DNA of 64,000 nucleotides from Streptococcus oralis. GTDB taxonomy: Bacteria; Bacillota; Bacilli; Lactobacillales; Streptococcaceae. Positions 1 to 8,672 of this stretch are shown in pieces. The DNA lies in assembly GCF_024399415.1 (NCBI RefSeq), contig NZ_CP029257.1:1077501-1141500 (forward strand). The letters are read 5' to 3'. The notes under the pieces were generated by a model that was given only the letters and a program-made list of their open reading frames with translations, had not been told where the DNA came from and made no database searches. The position numbers were made by a program, and so were the translations under genes. Position 1 is the stretch's first letter. The number at the start of each line of letters is the position of its first letter.

Positions 1-96
1 CAGACTTATCGGAGCACACAAAAAGAGAATAGCTAACAGTGTAACTAAACGGCGCGCAATAATTTGAACTTTCTTAAAATCGAAGCGAATGTTCAT
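1..96 (-). CDS. Unidentified exported or membrane protein, N-terminal fragment
   Basis: Only the first 32 codons lie in the window; the rest is beyond its left edge. The ATG (94-96) follows an AAGGAG ribosome site. The fragment opens with a basic stretch (MNIRFDFKKVQ, then ARR) followed by a hydrophobic run (LVTLLAILFLCAPISL), which looks like a signal peptide or a first transmembrane helix. The family cannot be named from this piece. It is divergent from pepT. Confidence 0.55.
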   Translation of the reverse strand, partial: MNIRFDFKKVQIIARRLVTLLAILFLCAPISL

Positions 97-118
97 TTTA
101 TTCTCCTTAACTAGAATG

Positions 119-165
119 TAGTAATATTGTTACTATATCAATGTAGGACATTTACAAGATAATTG
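119..165. promoter_or_regulatory. Two palindromes between the left-edge gene and pepT
   Basis: Positions 119-135 form a palindrome (TAGTAA, 5-base centre, TTACTA) and 151-165 another (TACAA, 5-base centre, TTGTA). Both lie just upstream of the leftward gene that starts at 96, where a repressor or activator would bind. No regulator can be assigned from sequence alone. Confidence 0.3.
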
Positions 166-243
166 TACAATAAAGTTCACGCAGTGTCAATTAATATGAT
201 TAATTTTATATTATGTTAATTAATAAAAGAGTATGATTCTTCT

Positions 244-272
244 TTGTCTTTCAAACTATTCTATGGTAAAAT
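244..272 (+). promoter_or_regulatory. Probable pepT promoter
   Basis: TTGTCT (244-249), a 17-base spacer, and TAAAAT (267-272) preceded by TG, giving an extended -10. This leaves an AT-rich untranslated leader of about 175 bases before pepT, in which I see no clear structure. The rest of the 97-454 gap holds the divergent promoter region and no gene. Confidence 0.45.
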
Positions 273-454
273 GAAAAAAGAATAAAAAAATCTCATAAAA
301 TATCAATGCATATATTTTATTCTAGAATATCCAAAATTTCATTTAAAAGTCTATTGAATTTGAATTATTATATTTTTTCAAAATTCATGAAATTTTCAGA
401 ATAAGGTTTTTTCCGAAGTTTGCATTCTATTTTATGATTGTTAAAGGAGTTTTT

Positions 455-1678
455 ATGACTTATCCGAACCTTTTAGATCGTTTTTTGACCTACGTTAAGG
501 TCAATACGCGATCTGACGAACACTCTACTACTACTCCAAGTACGCAAAGCCAGGTAGATTTTGCGACTAACGTTCTTATTCCTGAAATGAAACGTGTCGG
601 TCTGCAAAACGTCTACTACCTTCCAAATGGTTTTGCTATTGGAACCTTACCAGCTAATGATCCTAGCTTGACACGCAAGATTGGCTTCATCTCCCACATG
701 GATACTGCTGACTTTAATGCTGAGGGAGTTAATCCGCAAGTCATCGAAAATTACGATGGTGGAGTTATCGACTTGGGTGATTCTGGATTTAAGCTCGATC
801 CTGTTGATTTTAAGAGTCTTGAAAAATATCTAGGCCAAACCCTCATCACAACTGATGGCACGACCTTGCTGGGTGCTGATGACAAGTCAGGGATTGCTGA
901 GATTATGACTGCTATTGAATATCTGGCTGCTCATCCCGAAATCAAGCATTGTGAAATCCGTGTTGGTTTTGGCCCTGATGAAGAAATTGGCGTTGGTGCC
1001 AATAAATTTGATGCAGATGACTTTGACGTTGACTTTGCCTATACTATTGATGGTGGTCCGCTAGGTGAACTTCAATACGAGACTTTCTCAGCAGCTGCTG
1101 CTGAGCTTCATTTCCAAGGGCGCAATGTTCACCCTGGTACTGCAAAGGGTCAAATGGTCAATGCCCTTCAGCTAGCGATTGATTTTCATAATCAACTTCC
1201 TGAGAATGACCGACCTGAACTGACAGATGGTTACCAAGGTTTCTATCATCTTATGGATGTGTCAGGTAGTGTTGAGGAGGCGCGTGCAAGCTATATCATT
1301 CGAGATTTTGAAAAGGATGCCTTTGAAGCACGTAAAGTAGCTATGCAAGCCATCGCTGACAAGATGAATCAAGCTCTTGGGAATGATCGCGTGACCTTAA
1401 CTCTGACAGACCAGTACTACAATATGAAGGAAGTCATCGAGAAAGACATGACACCCGTTACCATTGCTAAGGCTGTTATGGAAGATTTAGGTATCACGCC
1501 AATTATCGAACCAATCCGTGGTGGAACAGATGGGTCTAAGATTTCCTTTATGGGCATTCCAACTCCAAATATCTTTGCTGGTGGTGAAAACATGCATGGA
1601 CGTTTTGAATATGTCAGCCTTCAGACAATGGAACGTGCGGTGGATACCATCATCGGCATTGTATCTTATAAAGACTAA
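455..1678 (+). CDS. pepT: Peptidase T (tripeptide aminopeptidase)
   Basis: Cytoplasmic M20-family zinc aminopeptidase that removes the N-terminal residue from tripeptides, feeding amino-acid supply after oligopeptide uptake. The protein begins [22 protein letters not shown], as PepT does. It carries the metal-ligand segments [16 protein letters not shown] and the GPDEEIG catalytic glutamate motif, plus the late [10 protein letters not shown] segment. An in-frame ATG at 434 exists, but AAAGGAG at 444-450 places the start at 455, giving 407 residues, the normal family length. It is monocistronic and ends at a strong terminator facing the convergent pht gene. Confidence 0.93.
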   Translation: MTYPNLLDRFLTYVKVNTRSDEHSTTTPSTQSQVDFATNVLIPEMKRVGLQNVYYLPNGFAIGTLPANDPSLTRKIGFISHMDTADFNAEGVNPQVIENYDGGVIDLGDSGFKLDPVDFKSLEKYLGQTLITTDGTTLLGADDKSGIAEIMTAIEYLAAHPEIKHCEIRVGFGPDEEIGVGANKFDADDFDVDFAYTIDGGPLGELQYETFSAAAAELHFQGRNVHPGTAKGQMVNALQLAIDFHNQLPENDRPELTDGYQGFYHLMDVSGSVEEARASYIIRDFEKDAFEARKVAMQAIADKMNQALGNDRVTLTLTDQYYNMKEVIEKDMTPVTIAKAVMEDLGITPIIEPIRGGTDGSKISFMGIPTPNIFAGGENMHGRFEYVSLQTMERAVDTIIGIVSYKD

Positions 1679-1717
1679 AAAAGACGAGGTAGCTCAGCTA
1701 CTTCGCCTTTCTTTTTA
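1675..1717. terminator. Bidirectional terminator between pepT and pht
   Basis: A 9-bp stem (1685-1693 with 1697-1705, one G-T pair) with a 3-base loop, an A-run on the left and a CTTTCTTTTT run on the right. It can serve pepT on the plus strand and the pht gene on the minus strand. Confidence 0.8.
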
Positions 1718-4700
1718 TTCGTTTGGTTGAGCACTTGGCTCAGACTCACTTTGTGCTTGCTTTTCTGTTGGTTTAGAAGTAGCTGTTTCACTGTCTTTCT
1801 CAGACTTAGATTGGCTATCAGTTTCACTTGCTTTTGAACGGAGTTCCTGGTTCAAGCTAATGATTTCTTTAGCTAGAGTGAGGAGGCCTTCTTTATCACT
1901 ACTTTTAGCTGCGAGTTGATCAAATAGGGCATCAACACGTTCAAAGTCAGCATCGGTTCCTTTGTTATCCTCTAAGTACTTGTGAAGAGAGAGCAAGATA
2001 TTATAGAGTTTTTGGTAGATAATCACCGTTTGTGGATCTTGTTCTGCTTCTTTTTTCTCTCGTTGGATAGTCGCTGCAATACGATTCAAGAGATCCTCAA
2101 GTTGTGTTTTAGCTTCGTCAAGGTCTGCATTTTCCTTTTCAGTAGCCGCTTTGATATTAGCTGCTTCTTCAGCTAGGGATTGTTTGACACCATCTTCTTT
2201 GACACGTGCTAGGAGTTGAGCAGCTTTAGTTAGGAGAGCATCCACTTCTTCCTTCTTAACATGACTAACCCGCTCTTCTGGCATAAAATCACCGTAGAGT
2301 TCTTTTAGGAATTCATAGATGGCGGTCTTAGCAGTTTGACTATCTACTTTTTCCGTATCTAGAATAGTCTTACCAACTTTTGTAGAAACGGGTTCTTCTT
2401 TGAGAGCTTCTTCTACTTCTAACTTAGTTTGGTAAATAGTTGGGAATAACTTGTTCAAGTCGGTTGCTTTGAGGAAAGATTGTGACTGGTAAAGTTCCCA
2501 TGTCAACTTGGCAACACGGTTCCGAAGTTCTTCTCTCAAACGACCATCAGACACATGTTCGTAGAAGTACTTGATGTACTCTACTGTTGTAACCCCTGTC
2601 CGATCTCGGAAATCTTGCAAGGCCTGCAGTTTCGCTTCAATCGCAGTCAACTCTGTCTCATCCTGTGCTAGTTTTGCTTCCTGCAAATGTACCAAAAGAT
2701 CTTTCTTAGGCAAGCCATAAGTATCTGTATCCAGTGTATTGATCTTATCTACAAGGGCTTGGTACTTCTTATCTAAAGGTGAAGTTTCAACCGGTGCCAT
2801 ACTTTGATCCACATGGATATACTGTTTATCAAAGAGATCCAAGGCTGCTAGGTATCCAGCAGTTGAGTTTGTTGCCAGTTTTTTCATATTTTCGGTGAAT
2901 TGCCCCAAAGCAAGTTCAACCCGTCTCTGCATGATTGGCTGGTCTTTGTAGAGACTTCTGCTATCTGCTAACAGTTGATCCACCTTAGATAGAACTGTTT
3001 GTTCATCAAATGCTCCAGGTTGATAGGTCGATTGTAGGGCCGGAATCTTATTTTTCAAAGCTACTTCATAGCCCTTAGTTTGAACTTTGATATAGTGATT
3101 GTGGTCTCCGTGAGGAATCACAAAACTACCATTTTCTACTTGCAAACTATAAGGAGACACCCCATCACGTAGGGCAGTCGTATACAGTTCATTTAGGAAA
3201 TCCAGTTCTGGGTTCCCAGTTTGGAGAGGAATACGAACATGTTCTTTTCGAACAGCATAGGGATGGATATGGGTTGGATCATAGGCTTGATCCGGATTTC
3301 CAAAGACAAAGAATCCATTTGAAATGCGAATCGCTTCAAGCGGTACTCCGTAGGTCTGTGAGATATACTTGATTTTTTCTTCATCGCTAGCATCTCTTGA
3401 GAAACTTTCCACAGTCTTTGCAAGTGGTTGAACGTGCTGAGACTGATGATTTTCTTTCAAGTGATCTTGGGCAGCTTTGATTTGGGCTGCAGTCAAGTCC
3501 TTCTTAAAGAAATAATGAGCGTGATCTCCATGAGAAACTACAAACCCTTGCTCATCTTCACTAATAACACGGTCAGCTGCAAAACCATGATCATGTTCTT
3601 CACCGTGGTGATGGTCATGCTCCTCTCCATCATGGTCATGATCTTCGTGGTTGGTATCCTGACTTCCATGGTTACCGTCTTGGTCATGATGATGATCTGG
3701 TTGAGCTGGATGTTCTGTTGGTTTGCTTGGATTTTCCAAAGGTGTTGGCTTCCCACTGTCGCTAGATAAAGGAATCATACGTGCAATCTTTTCTTCCAAG
3801 GCAGAAAGCTTTGTATATGGGATGAAATGATAGTGATTTCCGTGAGGAATCGCCACACCACTCGGCGTTCTACTTGAAATCTTAGCAGGGTCAAAAATCA
3901 AGCCATCTGATTCAGCATAACGTTGACTACTTGGAAGAGCATAGAGCTGTTGCAATAGACTCTGAAGACTCTCAGCTTGATTACTTGGTGTTTCAGCCTG
4001 TTGACTTTGGTTGGTAGTTTGACCAGTTTCGTTTGGACTAGGACGATAGTTAGTCACACTCTGCTGAGTTCTAGTTCCAGAGAGGTAGGCTTGGGCAGCA
4101 GCTAATTCGCTAGCAGACAAGGAACTCTTTGGAATGTAGTGGTAATGTCCACCGTGAGGTACGATATAAGCATCTCCAGTATCCTCTATAATATCAGAAG
4201 GATTAAAGATGTAGCCATCATCAGTTGTATAGCGACCTTGAGATTGAGCAAGCGCCACTGCACTATTAGAAGTTGGTGCGTCGTGAGTATGGTCTTGTTT
4301 TTGGCGCTCAATTTCCTCCTTCGTACGAATATTATCAGCATGAGCCGCATCTTTAAGGTAGACATAATACTTACCATCAACCTTGATAATGTAGCCACCT
4401 TTGATTTCGTTGACAATATCAGCGTCTTTCAGTTGATAATTGGCATCTTTCATCAACAGTTCTTCGCTGAAAATCGCGTCAAAAGGAACTTTACCATTGT
4501 AATAATGGAAATGATCACCATGTGAAGTCACATAACCTTGATCGGTGATTTTCACGACAATTTGTTCAGCCTGAATATCTTCTTTTTTGCTAACTTGATC
4601 TGGTGTCTGGGTCTCTGTTTTTTGAGAATCTTGCTTCCCATCGACATAAGACACACGGTTATTATCTTTGTTTCCTTCTACCTGGTGTTGGTTCAATGCA

Positions 4701-4762
4701 TAGATGCAAAGGCTTAGGGAAAGGACAAGAGCCGATCCTGCTGCAAGGTATTTCTTCTTCAT
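1715..4762 (-). CDS. Pneumococcal-type histidine triad protein, long PhtE-like variant
   Basis: Surface-exposed zinc-binding protein of the Pht family, thought to scavenge Zn2+ for AdcAII and to bind complement regulators. The N-terminal signal segment has an LXXC motif (LSLC). Five HxxHxH triads are visible: HGDHFH, HGGHYH, HGNHYH, HGDHAH and HGDHNH. An extra His/Asp/Glu-rich tract lies at about residues 354-395. The first third resembles PhtE, but the C-terminal 450 residues are Lys/Glu-rich and helical and do not match PhtE as I know it. Three ATGs are possible (4771, 4768, 4762). The GGAG at 4772-4775 directly abuts the first and is 9 bases from the third, so I chose 4762 (1015 residues). 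It is transcribed just behind adcAII. Confidence 0.85.
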   Translation of the reverse strand: MKKKYLAAGSALVLSLSLCIYALNQHQVEGNKDNNRVSYVDGKQDSQKTETQTPDQVSKKEDIQAEQIVVKITDQGYVTSHGDHFHYYNGKVPFDAIFSEELLMKDANYQLKDADIVNEIKGGYIIKVDGKYYVYLKDAAHADNIRTKEEIERQKQDHTHDAPTSNSAVALAQSQGRYTTDDGYIFNPSDIIEDTGDAYIVPHGGHYHYIPKSSLSASELAAAQAYLSGTRTQQSVTNYRPSPNETGQTTNQSQQAETPSNQAESLQSLLQQLYALPSSQRYAESDGLIFDPAKISSRTPSGVAIPHGNHYHFIPYTKLSALEEKIARMIPLSSDSGKPTPLENPSKPTEHPAQPDHHHDQDGNHGSQDTNHEDHDHDGEEHDHHHGEEHDHGFAADRVISEDEQGFVVSHGDHAHYFFKKDLTAAQIKAAQDHLKENHQSQHVQPLAKTVESFSRDASDEEKIKYISQTYGVPLEAIRISNGFFVFGNPDQAYDPTHIHPYAVRKEHVRIPLQTGNPELDFLNELYTTALRDGVSPYSLQVENGSFVIPHGDHNHYIKVQTKGYEVALKNKIPALQSTYQPGAFDEQTVLSKVDQLLADSRSLYKDQPIMQRRVELALGQFTENMKKLATNSTAGYLAALDLFDKQYIHVDQSMAPVETSPLDKKYQALVDKINTLDTDTYGLPKKDLLVHLQEAKLAQDETELTAIEAKLQALQDFRDRTGVTTVEYIKYFYEHVSDGRLREELRNRVAKLTWELYQSQSFLKATDLNKLFPTIYQTKLEVEEALKEEPVSTKVGKTILDTEKVDSQTAKTAIYEFLKELYGDFMPEERVSHVKKEEVDALLTKAAQLLARVKEDGVKQSLAEEAANIKAATEKENADLDEAKTQLEDLLNRIAATIQREKKEAEQDPQTVIIYQKLYNILLSLHKYLEDNKGTDADFERVDALFDQLAAKSSDKEGLLTLAKEIISLNQELRSKASETDSQSKSEKDSETATSKPTEKQAQSESEPSAQPNE

Positions 4763-4775
4763 TTTCATCATCTCC

Positions 4776-5693
4776 TCATTTTAATTCTTCTGCAAGAACA
4801 TTCATGTTTTCTTCTAGATTTTCTAAGTAAGTTTTGTCATTTTCAGGATCTGCTTCTAAAGGATTGAGTGTCTTTAGGCTAACTCCTGTTGATTTGACCA
4901 AGGTCTCAGCGACTTTAGAAGAAGCATTGCTCTCAGTAAAGATGGTTTTAACCTTATAGGTCTTAACGAATTCCTGAATTTCTGTTAGTTGTCTCGGACT
5001 TGGTTCTTGTTCAGGGGAAATCCCTGCTATACCAAGTTGTTTCAAACCAAAGCGTTTAGCGAGATAAGAAAAGGCTGTGTGTTGTGTAACAAAGGTCTTT
5101 TGACTCGCTTTTTCAAAAATAGGCTGGTACTTCTTAGTCAATTCTTGGGCTTTAGCGATAAAGTTTTTAGCATTCTTTTGATACGTTTCCTTATTAGAAC
5201 TATCAATCTCCGAAAGTTTGTCAGCGATAATCTGAGCTTCTTCACCTGCTTTTTCTGGATCTAACCAAGTGTGAGGGTCGTAGAGTGTTTTTTCATCAAT
5301 ACCGTCACCAGCTTCTACATCTTCTAAACCTGGAACACGCTCCAAGGTCATTCCTTCAGAAGCTTCTAAAACCTTAACTTTTGAGTTTTTCAAGTTAGGA
5401 TCTAGACTTCCAGCCCAAGATTCGAGCGTATGAGAGTGGTAGACAAAGACATCTGCGTCATAGATAGCAGCAATGTCATTTGCTGAAGGTTCAAAGGAGT
5501 GAATTCCACTACTTGACTGAATCATCCGTACATCATTCAAGTCCCCAGATACCTCTTTGACCATGGCATAGATTGGGTAAAAACTTGTTACAATCTTCAT
5601 CCCTTTTGCTTCTTGTTTTTCTTTTTGGCTACATGCTCCTAAGACAAGAACCAACAGACCTGCCACTAATAATAGAAATGTTCTTTTTTTCAT
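4776..5693 (-). CDS. adcAII: Zinc-binding lipoprotein AdcAII (Lmb family)
   Basis: Cluster A-I solute-binding lipoprotein that captures Zn2+ for the AdcBC permease, which is not in this window; streptococcal homologues also bind laminin. The signal peptide ends in the lipobox LGAC (Cys21). Zinc ligands expected from Lmb/AdcAII are present at about His65 (HSFEPS), His141 (DPHTW), His205 (TQHTAF) and Glu280 (NPLEAD). Length 305 is normal, and it lacks the long His-rich loop of AdcA. The stop codon lies within the ribosome-site region of the downstream pht gene, so the two are coupled. Its own promoter carries an AdcR box. Confidence 0.93.
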   Translation of the reverse strand: MKKRTFLLLVAGLLVLVLGACSQKEKQEAKGMKIVTSFYPIYAMVKEVSGDLNDVRMIQSSSGIHSFEPSANDIAAIYDADVFVYHSHTLESWAGSLDPNLKNSKVKVLEASEGMTLERVPGLEDVEAGDGIDEKTLYDPHTWLDPEKAGEEAQIIADKLSEIDSSNKETYQKNAKNFIAKAQELTKKYQPIFEKASQKTFVTQHTAFSYLAKRFGLKQLGIAGISPEQEPSPRQLTEIQEFVKTYKVKTIFTESNASSKVAETLVKSTGVSLKTLNPLEADPENDKTYLENLEENMNVLAEELK

Positions 5694-5725
5694 TGTTACT
5701 CCTTAACTAGTACTTAACCATTTAA

Positions 5726-5767
5726 TTAACTAGTAAATAGTTTATCTTTATTTACACTATATGTCAA
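5726..5767 (-). promoter_or_regulatory. adcAII promoter with AdcR box
   Basis: On the minus strand: TTGACA (5762-5767), 17-base spacer, TAAACT (5739-5744), then after one base an AdcR-like operator TTAACTAGTAAA (5726-5737, plus-strand reading). AdcR with zinc would cover the -10 and start site. A second, weaker half-site (TTAACTAGT) begins at 5703. Confidence 0.8.
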
Positions 5768-5838
5768 GATATTTTTCACATTTTCATGAAAAAAATGAGA
5801 ACTAGAACTCACATTCTGCTCTCATTTTCGATTTTATC

Positions 5839-5877
5839 TTTTCTAGATCTCCTATCCTGTTTTTAGGATCTAGAAAA
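5839..5877. repeat. Perfect 11-bp inverted repeat upstream of adcAII
   Basis: TTTTCTAGATC (5839-5849) pairs perfectly with GATCTAGAAAA (5867-5877) across a 17-base loop. It lies between the stop of the phtD-like gene and the adcAII promoter. There is no U-run after the stem on the minus strand, so it is not a textbook terminator; a weak terminator or transcript-end stabiliser is possible. Confidence 0.6.
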
Positions 5878-5888
5878 TGCTCCTACCT

Positions 5889-8426
5889 TTACTTGCTCTC
5901 CTTTAATAAAGCCAACAACTTTTCAGCATCAGCCATAATGGTATTGTTATCCTGAGCACCAAATAGCAGGTTATTTTTTAAGCCAGTGAGAGTTTCTTTG
6001 GCATTGGACTTGATAATGGGGTCTTGGATCTTTGCAAGTAGCTCTTCAGCCTCTCTCAACTTCGCTTCAACCTTTTCAGTCTCGACCTGAGGTTCTTCTG
6101 GTTCCTCTGGTGATTCTTCTTCCGGCTCCTCAGTTGGTTTTGGAGATTCTGGTTTCTCACTTTGAGGCTTCTCTTCGCGTGGCTTTTCTTCCTCAGGTTT
6201 GTCTGTCCGAGGTTTCTCCTCTGATGGTTTTTCCGTTTGATTGGTATCAGCTTGACCATTTTGGTTTCTTTGAACATGGTCACTTGCATTGCCCCAACCA
6301 CTATCTGAATGCGGACGTTCGTTTGGATGTTCGACATAGTACTTGACAGTCGCAAAGAGATCTTCTAGACTATACCCCTTAGGTGCCTCATAAAGTCCTT
6401 CGTCAAACCAGTCAAATTTGATGTTATGGTAATGATCATAATGAGGAATGATTAAACTACCGTTTTTAACTTCCACGGTATGTTGGAGATTGTAAGGCAT
6501 ACGATCAAGTGGCACCTTCTTAGCTGCTTTCACGTGGTTGTAGATAGCTTCTGCTCCTTTAGCCTCCGTATTTCCTGAATTCTGATGGTCTGTTGAAGGA
6601 GGAGTCAAACCTTTCTCTTTAGCATAAGCCTGGGCTGCCGCTCTTTCAGCTTCAGACAAACTATCTTTCTTAATCCAATGGCTATGGGTCATATGTGGAG
6701 TTACATAGGCATCCCCCTCATCACTGGTGATATCACGAGGATCAAAGATATAGCCATCTTCTGTTGTGTACTTGCCTGCCAACTTGGCTACCTGAATCTC
6801 ATCATCAGTGTAGGCAATTTGCGCATTTGGTTTTCCTAAACGTTCTGGATGACGAATCGGTGCTAGAAAGGCCAAGATATCATCCACCAACTTGACTTTA
6901 TCACTTGAGGTATCATTGAGACGTTCCAACAGTTTATCCAAAGTGTGAAAATCAGCTTGGCGCCCTTTATTATCAAGTAAGTCTTGATGAACTCTTGCTA
7001 GTAAATCATAAGCCTTATTGTAAAATCCTCGATCACCAGATGGGAGGTTGGTTTTCTTAGCTCCGAGCTTATGAGCTAAACTTTCTTGCTTGGCTAGCTT
7101 ACTATCAATGGCTGCAGTAGTTTCAGCTGATAATTCCTTGGCAGGAATATAACGAGATGTTCCATTTTCCTCAAATACATAACCATCATCTACTTTTCGA
7201 ATTGCCTGTTTGACCAATTTTTCGTCAATTGGATTGCTTGGAGATGGTTGAGGATTTGGTGCAGGTTGCGGGCTTGGACTAGGTTCCGGAGTCGGTTGTG
7301 GACTTGGTTGTTCTGGTCTTGAATCCGGCACCCTATGGTTCGAACTGTACTGTAGAGGAATAATACGAGCGATTCGTTCTTCCAATTCAGACATTTGTGA
7401 ATAAGGAATGAAATGGTAATGGTTCCCATGAGGCACAGCAACTCCTCTAGCTGTTCGACTTGTAATCTGTGCTGGGTCGAAGACAAGGCCATCAGATTCT
7501 ACGTGTCGTTGGCTGAGCGGCAAGGCGTAAAGTTGTTTCAGAAGGCTATCAATATCCTCATCACTCTGACTTGCTTGGTTATCGTCGCTACTGTTGTTAG
7601 CTGTGTTCGTGTTCGTATAGCTGTTGCCTTGATTATTATAGGATGGAGTCCATCTATCTACATCGCTGCTGGTACTGTTGTTATTGGTACGGCGATAAGT
7701 AGGCGTATTTGATTGGCCACTTCTACCAGATAGGAAGGCTTCTGCGGCAGCCAATTCGCTGGCTGATAACTCACTCTTAGGAATGTAATGGTAATGGTTG
7801 CCATGAGGAACGATATAAGCATCACCAGTATCTTCAATGATATCGGATGCATTAAAGATATATCCATCATCCGTGGTATAGCGTCCCTGTGAACGTGCCA
7901 AGGCTACCGCACCATCGTTTGCTGAAGTTCCTCCTTCACGATGCTGACTATGCTCTTGTTTTTGCCGATTGATTTCTTCTTTTGTACGGACATTATCCGC
8001 ATGGGCTGCATCCTTAAGGTAAACATAGTATTTTCCATCTACCTTGATAACATAACCACCCTTGATTTCACTGATAATATCCTCGTCCTTGAGCTGGTAG
8101 TTTGGATCCTTCATCAGCAACTCTTCACTGATGATAGCGTCATAAGGGACTTTGCCATTATAGTAATGATAGTGGTCGCCATGCGAAGTGACATAGCCCT
8201 GGTCTGTTATCTTGATGACGATTTGCTCCGCATTGATGCCTTCTTTCTTGCTAACCTCATCAGGAGTCAGATTCTCCGTTTTTTGTGCCGCCTGTTTTCC
8301 ATCTATATAGGAAACACGATTATTTTCTTTGACTGTTCTAGCTTGATACAGTCCCAACTCGTAAGAACAGACACTTAAAATTAAAGCTGCCGCAGAACCA
8401 GCAAGGTATTTTTTATTAATTTTCAT
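5889..8426 (-). CDS. phtD: Pneumococcal histidine triad protein, PhtD/PhtA-like
   Basis: Zinc-binding surface protein closely resembling the pneumococcal PhtA/B/D group along almost its whole length. The signal segment has the LSVC motif (about residue 20). Five HxxHxH triads lie at about residues 82, 208, 333, 578 and 662, the fourth (HMTHSH) and fifth (HYDHYH) as in PhtD. A Pro-rich linker spans about 370-400. The Glu/Pro/Lys-rich tail (about 715-790) differs from the PhtD tail I know. Length 845 fits PhtD (about 840-850). The choice of D rather than A or B is a guess. It has its own zinc-regulated promoter and lies upstream of adcAII. Confidence 0.88.
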   Translation of the reverse strand: MKINKKYLAGSAAALILSVCSYELGLYQARTVKENNRVSYIDGKQAAQKTENLTPDEVSKKEGINAEQIVIKITDQGYVTSHGDHYHYYNGKVPYDAIISEELLMKDPNYQLKDEDIISEIKGGYVIKVDGKYYVYLKDAAHADNVRTKEEINRQKQEHSQHREGGTSANDGAVALARSQGRYTTDDGYIFNASDIIEDTGDAYIVPHGNHYHYIPKSELSASELAAAEAFLSGRSGQSNTPTYRRTNNNSTSSDVDRWTPSYNNQGNSYTNTNTANNSSDDNQASQSDEDIDSLLKQLYALPLSQRHVESDGLVFDPAQITSRTARGVAVPHGNHYHFIPYSQMSELEERIARIIPLQYSSNHRVPDSRPEQPSPQPTPEPSPSPQPAPNPQPSPSNPIDEKLVKQAIRKVDDGYVFEENGTSRYIPAKELSAETTAAIDSKLAKQESLAHKLGAKKTNLPSGDRGFYNKAYDLLARVHQDLLDNKGRQADFHTLDKLLERLNDTSSDKVKLVDDILAFLAPIRHPERLGKPNAQIAYTDDEIQVAKLAGKYTTEDGYIFDPRDITSDEGDAYVTPHMTHSHWIKKDSLSEAERAAAQAYAKEKGLTPPSTDHQNSGNTEAKGAEAIYNHVKAAKKVPLDRMPYNLQHTVEVKNGSLIIPHYDHYHNIKFDWFDEGLYEAPKGYSLEDLFATVKYYVEHPNERPHSDSGWGNASDHVQRNQNGQADTNQTEKPSEEKPRTDKPEEEKPREEKPQSEKPESPKPTEEPEEESPEEPEEPQVETEKVEAKLREAEELLAKIQDPIIKSNAKETLTGLKNNLLFGAQDNNTIMADAEKLLALLKESK

Positions 8427-8498
8427 TGAAACTCACTTTCTTTTTTGATATTTCTATTTGCAATTCATTTCTAAATTGCAGAAACTCCTCTCTATTAA

Positions 8499-8560
8499 TT
8501 AACTGGTTAATAGTTTACTCCTAAATTTGCAACTTGTCAAGAATTTTATGAACCAGTTAA
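8499..8560 (-). promoter_or_regulatory. pht promoter with two AdcR boxes
   Basis: Minus strand: TTGACA (8535-8540), 17-base spacer, TAAACT (8512-8517). A perfect AdcR palindrome TTAACTGGTTAA (8499-8510) sits one base downstream of the -10, and a near-match (TGAACCAGTTAA, 8549-8560) sits upstream of the -35. Zinc-dependent repression by AdcR is expected. Confidence 0.85.
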
Positions 8561-8633
8561 GTATTTTTTTATTCTTCACCGCTACTTTCTCTAGAATGGA
8601 CTTTATATAAAAAAGATTTTCTTGAAAATTCTT

Positions 8634-8668
8634 TAAAAAAGCCCCTGCAACTGAGTTGCAAGGACTTT
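8634..8668 (-). terminator. Terminator of ptsHI
   Basis: Stem TGCAAC/GTTGCA (8646-8651 with 8655-8660), extended by flanking G-C pairs across one mismatch, with a 3-base loop and a U-run on the minus strand beyond 8641. Confidence 0.75.
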
Positions 8669-8672
8669 TCGA

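Noticed and set aside
3428-3769. Antisense frame opposite the His-rich tract of the long pht gene
   Set aside because: Its Met/Val/Leu-rich text is the complement of His/Asp codons; no start signals.
5839-5877. Terminator after the phtD-like gene
   Set aside because: The stem is good but the U-run expected on the minus strand is missing; listed only as an inverted repeat.
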